DNA of 25,193 nucleotides from a virus. The notes under the pieces were generated by a model. The model was not told the DNA's origin. It did not search any database and was given only the letters and a program-made list of their open reading frames with translations. The number at the start of each line of letters is the position of its first letter. Position 1 is the stretch's first letter. Shown piece by piece: positions 15,076 through 22,837 of the stretch. Where the stretch lies: the IMG/VR virus record IMGVR_UViG_3300048557_000333, positions 1-25,193 of that record. One strand, written 5' to 3'. A program made the translations under genes and the position numbers.

Positions 15076-18000
15076 TTATGCTATTGCTAAATATATATAA
15101 CTATAAGATGAACCACCATCTAAATCATTACCACCACCGCTTACATTAAATCCTGTTGAAGTAAATTGAAAATCTGTTCCCGTATTACCTTCTGCATTAT
15201 TTAAATTTGCATATAATTGTTCATCAGCTCCTCTTGCGGAATCATGTATAACCCAATTTCTTGTTTGATTATAACTTTTAATCATTACAAACCTTGGTTG
15301 AAATCCAACATATACAGAGGTTGTACTTGGATAAGTTGAAGTATAAGAACCTATTTTGCTATAACCTGGGATTGATTTAAAACAATAAGCAATCCATTCA
15401 ACAGTTCCACCTGTCCAACGATTAGTAAAAGTTGTAGATGTTACAGATGAAAAACTATCTGCTCTTCCCGATACCGCATCAGTACCTCCATTTCTTGAAA
15501 AACTTAAATAAGCTTGCTCACCAGTAATTGAAGTGTAAATTTGCCAATCTTCTGCTGCATCAACACCTTTTAATATAATCATATCTGGTTTACCATTTAG
15601 CCCATGCCCTACATTGGTTGTGCCATTAGATGTACAACTAACTACTGAAAACCCTGCATCCTGGTTTACCGCAATGGTACCTACATCTGTACCATCAGTG
15701 TTTTGAGTTAAATAACCTGGCTGACCAAATGTTACATTACTAGATGCACCACTGTAATTACCACTTAAATCTACTGCATCTGTTTGTAATGGATAAGCTG
15801 CAATACAACCTGCACCTGCAGGATAGTTTAATGTATTATTACTTTCCACTGGTTCTGCGTAAAGAGTAGCAACACTCGCTGTACCTGTTGTAGGAAGTGT
15901 TGTATTAAAAAATCTTACTTGGTCTAAACTTCCATCTAAAACATCGCCTCCTGAATCCCATTCTCCAAACTTACCTGCAAATGTAGAGTTACTGTTACTA
16001 CCAGAGAGTCCTGTTGTTTTTGTTACTGTTTTTGATACGCCATTTATATACATTGAAGTAGAAGAATCATTTCCTGTAATTACCATATTGTACCAAGTGT
16101 CAGCTACAACCTCTGATGAAAAATCTGCTTCTTGTAATGTTCTGTTTCCTGATGAACCATTTGTTTGATGGTATTGAATTTTTAATTTTTTGGTTGTAGC
16201 AAATATTATATTTGCATATCCTCTTAAATATTGAGTATTAGTTTCCGTATAAATTGTATGGTCATTATTAAAATCATTAAATTTTACCCAAAATGAAATA
16301 GTATGTCCACCTGTATTCCAATCACCAACAATATAATTACTTAAAACTATTTTACTAGTAGTTCCATTAAAGCTAGTTGATAAATTAGCTAAAGGTGCTT
16401 TCCAGTTCCATGAAACCATATCTATCCCAGCCGGATTCATATAAACAGCACTGGTTGCCCCTAAAGTAAACCCGTTTGGATCAAAACTTGTAAAATCTGT
16501 ATATCCTGTAACAGCAGCAGCTGTTGTATCAGCCTCTAATACGCTACTAATCCCTCTTACAGTATCTACTAAAACATGATTTTTGTTATCATCCCTAGTT
16601 TTTACCCATACTAATCCAGGCTTAAAACCTACTGTATTTATTATGTTTGTAGTATTATTACCTGTATATATAACAGGATTAAATTGATCTAAAGCATTTA
16701 TAGCTACTGGCTCACATTCAACTTCTTTGTAAAGTGTAGTTACATCTGATGCGGATAGTGCTGAGTCGTATATACGTATTTGATCAATATCTCCCTCAAA
16801 CCAAGCACCACTAGAGGGTATACCATCACCGTGACCTATTAAACAATTATTAGCGTAGTAACTAATTGTTCCTGACCAACTACTGCTTGTGGTTGCAACT
16901 CCATCAATATACAAAGTAACTGAAGTATTATTTACAATTACTCCCACAATGTGATGCCAGTTTCCATCTGTAACAACTGTATTAGGCGTAACTTGTGCAG
17001 CAACAAGATCACTATTATTAACAGCTCTCCAATTTAATTTGCCACTTGGTTGTAATAATTCTAAAAAATATTCATATTCTACAGTAGCATCATTACCTTT
17101 GGAAAAAACATAACCAGTACCTGAGGTTGTTGTTTTTATCCATAAACTAAAACTTATTTCACCTGTTTTTGTTACAGAAAAATCTTGTGAAGTACCTAAA
17201 ATTATTCTGCTGCTGCTACCATTAAACGCTCCAGCAAATCCAAACTTACCTTCAGTATTGAAGTTAACATTAGTAGCAGTACCATTGTAATTACCTAACT
17301 GATCTGTAGCATCTGACATTTTGTAGTATGCAATGCTATTAGGATTAGCAAGTTGATAATCTACACTAGCGCTTGTAGCTGTTGTAGTTGTTTCGTTATA
17401 TAAAGCTGTGATAGCTGCTTGTGATAAATCTGAATTAAATATTCTTACTTGGTCAATTTTACCAGGAAAATATTGACTGTCTGCTAAGCCAATTTTTGTA
17501 TCAATATATGTTGCAACACTTGCTTGGTTAGCTCCATATGCAGTATATGAACATTCTATTCCATTTACAAATACTTTAGCTCTTTGATTACTTATACTTC
17601 TATCTGATATTACTACTATATGATACCACGTGTTACTTACAAATGATGATGGAAGTGTTGCATCAACATAATCAAGAAGATTTATACCCGCTTGACCACC
17701 ACTAAAAATCTGTATCTTAGTTGCATCGGGTTTCATTATACTAATTTCACCAACTCTAAATGCACTAGTGTTATTTGCAAAAAATCCTGTATATGCACTA
17801 GCATTATTAAAATTAACCCACATAGAAATACTATATACATTTGCTGGATTTATAGTGCTTGATGAAATTCCAATGTTAGAACTGCTACCATTAAATACAG
17901 CTGCATTACCAAACTTCCCAGTTGCATAAGTTATATTATTTGCTGTACCAGGATATGTATTGCTTGGTATAGAAGTTGTAGCGTTGTTTAACTGATATGT

Positions 18001-18096
18001 AGCTGTAGATGTAACTGATTGATCAGTTGTAAATAACTGGTCTGTGTCCGTTGTACACGCAATTCCAAAAGCTGATAACAGACTTTGTCCAAACAT
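15076..18096 (-). CDS. Large tail fibre/adhesin with three LamG-like domains
   Basis: A 1006-aa protein. LamG/concanavalin-like domains, each with FNGSSS near the start and DQVRIF or DQIRIY near the end, lie at about 33-237, 250-458 and 572-748. A shorter piece resembling only the start of a fourth lies at 757-800 (CIAAYPLQTDAVDLSGNYSG). Residues about 470-567 (VIYTGN...VSWNWKAP) match the first part of the repeated unit in the 893-aa neighbour, and 811-1006 (GFSVVSC, VGHGLNGKP, then GFQPRFVMIK and a YIYLAIA end) match the rest. LamG domains often bind carbohydrate, so a surface-glycan receptor-binding role is likely. It is the last gene of the fibre cluster, 10 bases before the holin. The trimeric fibre architecture is inferred. 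Confidence 0.75.
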   Translation of the reverse strand: MFGQSLLSAFGIACTTDTDQLFTTDQSVTSTATYQLNNATTSIPSNTYPGTANNITYATGKFGNAAVFNGSSSNIGISSSTINPANVYSISMWVNFNNASAYTGFFANNTSAFRVGEISIMKPDATKIQIFSGGQAGINLLDYVDATLPSSFVSNTWYHIVVISDRSISNQRAKVFVNGIECSYTAYGANQASVATYIDTKIGLADSQYFPGKIDQVRIFNSDLSQAAITALYNETTTTATSASVDYQLANPNSIAYYKMSDATDQLGNYNGTATNVNFNTEGKFGFAGAFNGSSSRIILGTSQDFSVTKTGEISFSLWIKTTTSGTGYVFSKGNDATVEYEYFLELLQPSGKLNWRAVNNSDLVAAQVTPNTVVTDGNWHHIVGVIVNNTSVTLYIDGVATTSSSWSGTISYYANNCLIGHGDGIPSSGAWFEGDIDQIRIYDSALSASDVTTLYKEVECEPVAINALDQFNPVIYTGNNTTNIINTVGFKPGLVWVKTRDDNKNHVLVDTVRGISSVLEADTTAAAVTGYTDFTSFDPNGFTLGATSAVYMNPAGIDMVSWNWKAPLANLSTSFNGTTSKIVLSNYIVGDWNTGGHTISFWVKFNDFNNDHTIYTETNTQYLRGYANIIFATTKKLKIQYHQTNGSSGNRTLQEADFSSEVVADTWYNMVITGNDSSTSMYINGVSKTVTKTTGLSGSNSNSTFAGKFGEWDSGGDVLDGSLDQVRFFNTTLPTTGTASVATLYAEPVESNNTLNYPAGAGCIAAYPLQTDAVDLSGNYSGASSNVTFGQPGYLTQNTDGTDVGTIAVNQDAGFSVVSCTSNGTTNVGHGLNGKPDMIILKGVDAAEDWQIYTSITGEQAYLSFSRNGGTDAVSGRADSFSSVTSTTFTNRWTGGTVEWIAYCFKSIPGYSKIGSYTSTYPSTTSVYVGFQPRFVMIKSYNQTRNWVIHDSARGADEQLYANLNNAEGNTGTDFQFTSTGFNVSGGGNDLDGGSSYSYIYLAIA
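15697..15828 (-). repeat. Truncated LamG remnant within the 1006-aa fibre gene
   Basis: Residues about 757-800 read CIAAYPLQTDAVDLSGNYSG then ASSNVTFGQPGYL. This lines up with the opening of the second LamG domain (SIAYYKMSDATDQLGNYNG then TATNVNF), but the expected FNGSSS strand and the rest of the sandwich are missing. It sits exactly between the third LamG domain and the resumed shared unit. Confidence 0.55.
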
Positions 18097-18099
18097 ATT

Positions 18100-18543
18100 T
18101 TAAGCTATTTGTGATATAGTATACCAAAATTCAGTGGCACCTACACATGTAATTTGTATAAAATTTTTAGCAGCTGCAGTATCGCTATAGTCACCAGATA
18201 TTTTATTAAATGTACCTGCTGATCCGCCTACTGTAAAACCTAATGTATATGAACCGCCTGCGCCGGTTACAACTATAGCTTTAGTTACACCGATCACAGG
18301 ATTAGTTATATTAAGTGTAGTATTAGCATTAGGCGTTAATGTAAATACCTGAGCTGCTGTATAGCTTACATCAATTGTAGCTGCTGGTGTTAAAGCAGTA
18401 GCTGTTGTAAATTCAGTACCTACTTTAGTACTAGTAACACTAGCCGCGGCTAATTTACTAGAAGTTACATTAGCATTAACTATTTTTGATGTTGTGACTG
18501 CGTCGTCATTTAATACGTTACTTGTTACTTTTGTTAAAGCCAT
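18100..18543 (-). CDS. Small fibre-like virion protein
   Basis: A 147-aa protein starting MALTKVTSNVLNDDAVTTSK, followed by a run of near-repeats TSKIVNANVTSSKLAAASVT and STKVG (residues about 17-43) that suggests a triple-stranded fibre shaft or beta-helical repeat. The remainder is Thr-, Ala- and Val-rich with alternating strands (TLNITNPVIGVTKAIVVTG, then GSYTLGFTVGG) and ends FWYTISQIA, consistent with a small beta-sandwich head. The start MALTK is shared with the glycine-rich 409-aa fibre protein, hinting at a common N-terminal attachment segment. It lies between the two large multidomain fibres, 6 bases after one and 3 bases before the other. A short side fibre is the best reading; no enzyme motif is present. 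Confidence 0.6.
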   Translation of the reverse strand: MALTKVTSNVLNDDAVTTSKIVNANVTSSKLAAASVTSTKVGTEFTTATALTPAATIDVSYTAAQVFTLTPNANTTLNITNPVIGVTKAIVVTGAGGSYTLGFTVGGSAGTFNKISGDYSDTAAAKNFIQITCVGATEFWYTISQIA

Positions 18544-18549
18544 TTTTTA

Positions 18550-21231
18550 TTAATTTTCTTTTATTGCTAAGTATATATAAGTATAATTTCCATTTACATC
18601 ACTATTAGAAGTTAAAATTGTAAATCCTGTTGCTGTAAACTGCACGTCAACAGCACTATCTTCAGCCCAACTTCCATTCGCATATAAACGGTTTTTACCA
18701 TTTGTACCTGTAGTTCTTTTATCATCTAATATAGCCCATTGACCCTGGTGACTAATTGATTTAACAAGTAAATAACTAGGTTGAAATCCTGTTGTAACAA
18801 CTTTTCCACTTGCGTTTGATCCGGCATAAGAGCCCACTTTGCTATAACCCGATATTGATGTAAAACAGTAACCTATAAAAGATTGTCCATTGTCAGAAAC
18901 ATTACCACCGCTACCTACACTAAAAACAGTTGAAGTAGGAGCAGTACTGTTCCATTCGTCGTTAGTAGTGCTTTGACTATCACTACTATTTAATACTAAT
19001 CTATATGCTGCACTAGTAAGCCCGGAAGAATAAACAGGCCAATCAGATCCTGCTGTATATTTTTTGACTATAATTAATTCAGGCGCAGCATTAAGCCCAT
19101 GACCAATTGTAGCAGTATTATTATCACCTGTCCATTGAACAATACTAAATCCGGCTGCGGCATTTGCACTAACCACACTAGTTCTTGTTCCTGCTGTATT
19201 TATAGAACCTAATTCTCCAGCTTTCCAATTCCACGATACAAAGTTATAACCACCTGCACCAAAATCATGAGCAGAACTACCGTTATAACTACCGCCATTT
19301 AAAGTCCACCCATTATTATTCCAAGTTAAAGTTCCCCATGAATCTGTAGCAGCATCTGTATTATTTGAATATACATTTTTAACACCGCCGTTAACGCCAT
19401 AAGGCATTAAAGAGCTAAAAAGACCATTTGACCATGTATTATTTCTTACTTTTAACCAAGAAAAATCTGCTTCAAATCCTATGCCATTAACATTTAATGG
19501 AGTACTAGATGATCCATTATAAAGTGTTGTATTAAAACTATTAGCTAAACTAGGTGTTGTTGTATTAGGGTCTGCTGCAAAAGCTAGGTAGATGTAAGTT
19601 CCTGAGACATCATTTACAGCACTATTACCGTTTGTTAATTGAAAACCATTTGATAAAAAATTTATGTTTACAGTTTCTGTAGTTTCAACATTTGCAAGGT
19701 TAGCATTTAATACTTGTTTTCTTTGGTTTACAGGACTTCTTTTATTGTCTACTATAATCCAATTGTTAGTAGAGCCTGCTGTAGTATTTTTTATTAGTAA
19801 AAAAGCAGGTTCAAAACCTGTTTGAATATTGTTTGTTATATTATTTCCAGTGTATGAGCCTACTTTGCTAAAACCTGGTTTTGATGTGAAACAATATGCT
19901 ATTGTATCTCCTCCATAATATGATGGATAAGAACTCCAACTCGATCCTAAAGTAAATACAGTTGAAGTTGGTGATGTGCTATTCCATCTACCTGTATCAT
20001 CACTAAATGCTCCACTTGTATTTAAAGTTCCTTCTTTTGTGTTTCCTACATCTTCCGAATAAACAAACCAATTGCTTGCAGTTAAACCTGTTTCATATAC
20101 TTTTACAAACATTAATTCTGGTGCAGCATCTAATCCGTGACCTACAGTGGTTGCACTACCACTTAACCCTGTTCCATCATACTTTACAATACTAAATCCT
20201 AAAGTATTATTAACACTAACTTGACTATTAATGTCTCCATCAGTATTTGCCACAGCTGCTCCGCCGGCTTTAAAGTTCCATGATACAAATGTTGAAGATG
20301 ACTTATTTACATTATTATCTGAACCTAAACTAAATCCGCCATTGGGGGAAGTATTAAATGATGTTAGCTTTGTTGTTGATGTAGCTTGTGCACTTGTTTC
20401 GTTTGAGTATAATGATTTATCTGAACCTCTAACTGAATCAAATAAGTTGTGCCACTCTGTGCCACTTCTTTCTTTTATCCATGTAAAATCTGGCTTAAAT
20501 CCAGTGGTTATAGATTGAGTTCCACCATTACCAGTATATAAAACAGTGTTTAAATGATTGCTAGGAGCATCGTTTTGAACTGTTATACTAAAAGATCTTG
20601 ATGAACTAGTTTGATTTTCATCATCTGTAGCTGTAATGCTAAATGTTGTTGTTGTATCTGATGACACTGTAGGCGCTGTACCTGTTATAGCTCCTGTAGC
20701 TGTTGCTAAAGATAAACCTGTTGGTAAAGTACCTGTGGTTACCGCATACTCTATAGTATCACTGCCTTCTGTAGCTGTTACTTGAAAAGAAGCAGAAGCT
20801 CCCTCTGTTACAGAACCTAAACTACCTGAAGCTGTTGACCACACGGGTATGCCGCTATATTGTATAAAATTTGCTTGTGAAGCAGTACCTCCATCTGGAT
20901 TTGTTACAGCTACAGTATATTGACCAGCTGCTTTAGCTGGAGTTGTAATTGTAATTTGATTAGCAGAATTAAAAGCTGTAACTGCTGATGTACCACCCAC
21001 AGTACAAGTAATACCTGAAGCAAATAATGTACCATTAATAATAACACTTTCACCTCCTGCGGGATCTGCTGCTGTTTGAGTTCCTGGATAATCAATAGAT
21101 GTTATTGTAGGATCTTGTATAGGAGCAGCCCAAGACATACCACCTGCGCCATCAGTCTTTAAAAACTGACCATCTGTACCATTATCTGATACGCCATAAA
21201 ATTGTGCTGCCTTAGGTTTAGTTTGAGCCAT
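18550..21231 (-). CDS. Multidomain tail fibre/adhesin with IPT/TIG, cadherin-like and duplicated units
   Basis: An 893-aa protein. The N-terminus (MAQTKPKAAQFYGVSDNGTD, then GQFLKTDGAGGMSWAAP) is of a type common at the base of marine phage fibres. Residues about 40-127 look like an IPT/TIG domain (TITSIDYPG, SVIINGTLF, ends VTNPDGG...NFIQYSG). Residues 128-220 look like a cadherin-like putative Ig domain (TGTLPTGLSLATATGAITGT). Then comes a unit of about 330 residues present twice, at 225-554 and 564-893, each with a TxLYxG start, GF-P-F-WIK/WLK, a VSWNxKA block, a VGHGL or IGHGL-NAAPEL block, YCFTS-x-x-G-SKVGSY and a YIYLA end. The gene starts directly after the stop of the 123-aa gene with no gap. 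Likely receptor binding; no catalytic residues are recognised. Confidence 0.72.
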   Translation of the reverse strand: MAQTKPKAAQFYGVSDNGTDGQFLKTDGAGGMSWAAPIQDPTITSIDYPGTQTAADPAGGESVIINGTLFASGITCTVGGTSAVTAFNSANQITITTPAKAAGQYTVAVTNPDGGTASQANFIQYSGIPVWSTASGSLGSVTEGASASFQVTATEGSDTIEYAVTTGTLPTGLSLATATGAITGTAPTVSSDTTTTFSITATDDENQTSSSRSFSITVQNDAPSNHLNTVLYTGNGGTQSITTGFKPDFTWIKERSGTEWHNLFDSVRGSDKSLYSNETSAQATSTTKLTSFNTSPNGGFSLGSDNNVNKSSSTFVSWNFKAGGAAVANTDGDINSQVSVNNTLGFSIVKYDGTGLSGSATTVGHGLDAAPELMFVKVYETGLTASNWFVYSEDVGNTKEGTLNTSGAFSDDTGRWNSTSPTSTVFTLGSSWSSYPSYYGGDTIAYCFTSKPGFSKVGSYTGNNITNNIQTGFEPAFLLIKNTTAGSTNNWIIVDNKRSPVNQRKQVLNANLANVETTETVNINFLSNGFQLTNGNSAVNDVSGTYIYLAFAADPNTTTPSLANSFNTTLYNGSSSTPLNVNGIGFEADFSWLKVRNNTWSNGLFSSLMPYGVNGGVKNVYSNNTDAATDSWGTLTWNNNGWTLNGGSYNGSSAHDFGAGGYNFVSWNWKAGELGSINTAGTRTSVVSANAAAGFSIVQWTGDNNTATIGHGLNAAPELIIVKKYTAGSDWPVYSSGLTSAAYRLVLNSSDSQSTTNDEWNSTAPTSTVFSVGSGGNVSDNGQSFIGYCFTSISGYSKVGSYAGSNASGKVVTTGFQPSYLLVKSISHQGQWAILDDKRTTGTNGKNRLYANGSWAEDSAVDVQFTATGFTILTSNSDVNGNYTYIYLAIKEN
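18553..20559 (-). repeat. Tandem duplication of a 330-aa unit in the 893-aa fibre gene
   Basis: Copy 1 covers about 19570-20559 and copy 2 about 18553-19542. Both have the same order of blocks (TxLYxG, GF-x-x-F-WxK, VSWNxKA, GHGLNAAPEL or GHGLDAAPEL, STxPTSTVFxxGS, YCFTS, SKVGSY, NGNYTYIYLA or SGTYIYLA). The copies have diverged clearly in sequence, so the duplication is old. A third, interrupted copy lies in the 1006-aa gene. Confidence 0.75.
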
Positions 21232-21603
21232 TTATTCTGTTATTAAATCCCAACTGGTTGTTTCTTCGTTCCAAACATATCTTTCTCCATCGTCTGGATA
21301 CTCAACCGGTGCTTGCCATAAACATGATGTTTCATCTAGCGTCCAACTATCATATGGTTTAGGTGGAATAAAAGCATCACGAGCATAGTCATAAGTATAT
21401 CCTATACCTGCATAATTTTTTCTATATGGAGTACCATCACCTGAGTGTACACCACCACTTGTATTGTAAGAAGTTCTTTTACAAACTTGTTTTCTTACAT
21501 CTTGGTATTCTAGTTCCCAGTTTGTATTTGTATCGCCTTCGTCTCTACCTACTATTACTTCGGTTACTACGTTAGCCATATCTAAAAATGCGTAATGTGC
21601 CAT
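21232..21603 (-). CDS. Small virion-type protein common in marine phage fibre clusters
   Basis: A 123-aa protein starting MAHYAFLDMANVVTEVIVGR. The central blocks CKRTSYNTSGGVHSG and KNYAGIGYTYDYARDAFIPP, followed by KPYDSWTLDETSCLW and a YVWNEETTSWDL end, are ones I recall from a small protein widespread in cyanophages and other marine phages, usually among fibre genes. It has no membrane segment or signal peptide; two cysteines (positions about 41 and 94) and many aromatic residues suggest a compact domain. It starts 4 bases after the glycine-rich fibre gene and is followed without gap by the 893-aa adhesin. It could be a fibre chaperone or a small structural protein; nothing here settles that. 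Confidence 0.62.
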   Translation of the reverse strand: MAHYAFLDMANVVTEVIVGRDEGDTNTNWELEYQDVRKQVCKRTSYNTSGGVHSGDGTPYRKNYAGIGYTYDYARDAFIPPKPYDSWTLDETSCLWQAPVEYPDDGERYVWNEETTSWDLITE

Positions 21604-21607
21604 ATTG

Positions 21608-22837
21608 TTAGTTAAATTGTATATTTCCTGTTCCAGCGTTTGTAAAGGTTGTTATTTTATCTGAACCTGATGTAATAGTTGTCCCAGATAATCCACTTAT
21701 AGTGAATGCGTTTGAGTAACGTAATATAACTACTCCAGAACCTCCAGTAGCACCTCCTCTAATATTATCAGCTCCACTTCCACCGCCCCCACCGGCGCCT
21801 CCGCCAGTATTAGCTACACCATTATTTGATGATGCAATAGGCCCAGTATTTATACCTGTTCCTCCACCACCTTGACCACCAGCACCAACTTGAATAGCAG
21901 AATATGAACCACCACCACCACCACCGGCGTAGAATGTAGCTGTACCTATTATAGAGTTTGATAATCCATCACCTCCGTCAAAGCCTCCTCCGCTTGTTGC
22001 AGAAGTTCCAACGGCGCCAGCACCACCACCACCACCAGCACTATCACCTTGACCAGAAGCGGAAGTACCACCGCTATATCCTTGTGTTGGAGATACCGCC
22101 GCACCACCAGCTATAGCAGAAGAGCCACCTCTTGATCCTCCACCACCAGAACCACCATCTCTACCAAGTTGTATATCCGGAGTTTGACCACTTATACCTG
22201 TACCTCCACCACCACCACCTGTAGAGGTAATAGTAGCAAAAACAGAATTACTTCCATCCCCACCTTGAGAATAAGGAGCTGGGGTAGCCACAGTTCCTCC
22301 AGCACCTACTGTAAGAGTATAATTTGTTGCTGTTAATAACGATAATGCAGTTTCAGCTGAACCTCCACCTCCTGTAGTACTGCCATATGAAGTTCTATAT
22401 CCTCCGGCACCTCCACCTCCACCTTCATTACTTCCACCGGAACCGCCCCCAGCCACTACTAAGTAATTAATTGTTAAAGGAGTGGTTTCTATTGCTATAT
22501 TATCAGCAGTCCAACCTTTTGTTACATCTTGATAAACTAAATTTATAGTAGAATTATTAGTACTATTTTTATAATCATCTGTGGAGCCTTGAATTTTTTC
22601 TGATCCATTAGCCGAAAAAATAACTTTATTAGTAGCAAATGTCCCTGCATAGTCTTGTATAATAACTTCGTTGCCTGCAGTTCCTGCTGGTAAACTAATT
22701 GTTATTTCAGCTGATGTAGTATTAACAAAATAACCTTTCCCAGCTACTGCTGTAAAATTACTTGTCTGGATAGTTGATACCCATTCAGTACCAAAAGTTC
22801 CGTCTATTAAGTTCTTTGTTAATTTTGTTAATGCCAT
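21608..22837 (-). CDS. Glycine-rich tail fibre/adhesin, paralogue of the preceding gene
   Basis: A 409-aa protein. Residues 1-20 (MALTKLTKNLIDGTFGTEW) are a short attachment segment. Residues about 19-125 form a beta-rich domain (STIQTSNFTAVAGKGYFVNT, LPAGTAGNEVIIQDYAGTF, SEKIQGSTDDYK, KGWTADN) that closely matches the same part of the gene upstream. From about 130 to 380 the chain is a glycine-rich domain (LVVAGGGSGG, GGGGGAGGYRTSYG and many similar runs), of the Gly_rich_2 kind. It ends with VILRYSN and a small strand-rich tip. Glycine-rich fibre tips, as in phage S16 gp38, fold as polyglycine sandwiches and recognise receptors, so this is a likely receptor-binding protein. The start overlaps the previous stop as TAATG. 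Confidence 0.72.
   Translation of the reverse strand: MALTKLTKNLIDGTFGTEWVSTIQTSNFTAVAGKGYFVNTTSAEITISLPAGTAGNEVIIQDYAGTFATNKVIFSANGSEKIQGSTDDYKNSTNNSTINLVYQDVTKGWTADNIAIETTPLTINYLVVAGGGSGGSNEGGGGGAGGYRTSYGSTTGGGGSAETALSLLTATNYTLTVGAGGTVATPAPYSQGGDGSNSVFATITSTGGGGGGTGISGQTPDIQLGRDGGSGGGGSRGGSSAIAGGAAVSPTQGYSGGTSASGQGDSAGGGGGAGAVGTSATSGGGFDGGDGLSNSIIGTATFYAGGGGGGSYSAIQVGAGGQGGGGTGINTGPIASSNNGVANTGGGAGGGGGSGADNIRGGATGGSGVVILRYSNAFTISGLSGTTITSGSDKITTFTNAGTGNIQFN

Noticed and set aside
20231-20518. A 95-codon plus-strand frame opposite the 893-aa fibre gene
   Set aside because: It is antisense to a well-supported gene with clear repeats and has no neighbours on its strand. The other short plus-strand frames fail for the same reasons.
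21700-22450. Dense ACC-rich repeats as a CRISPR array or tandem satellite
   Set aside because: The repeats are in frame glycine codons of a fibre tip, with no regular spacer-repeat structure.
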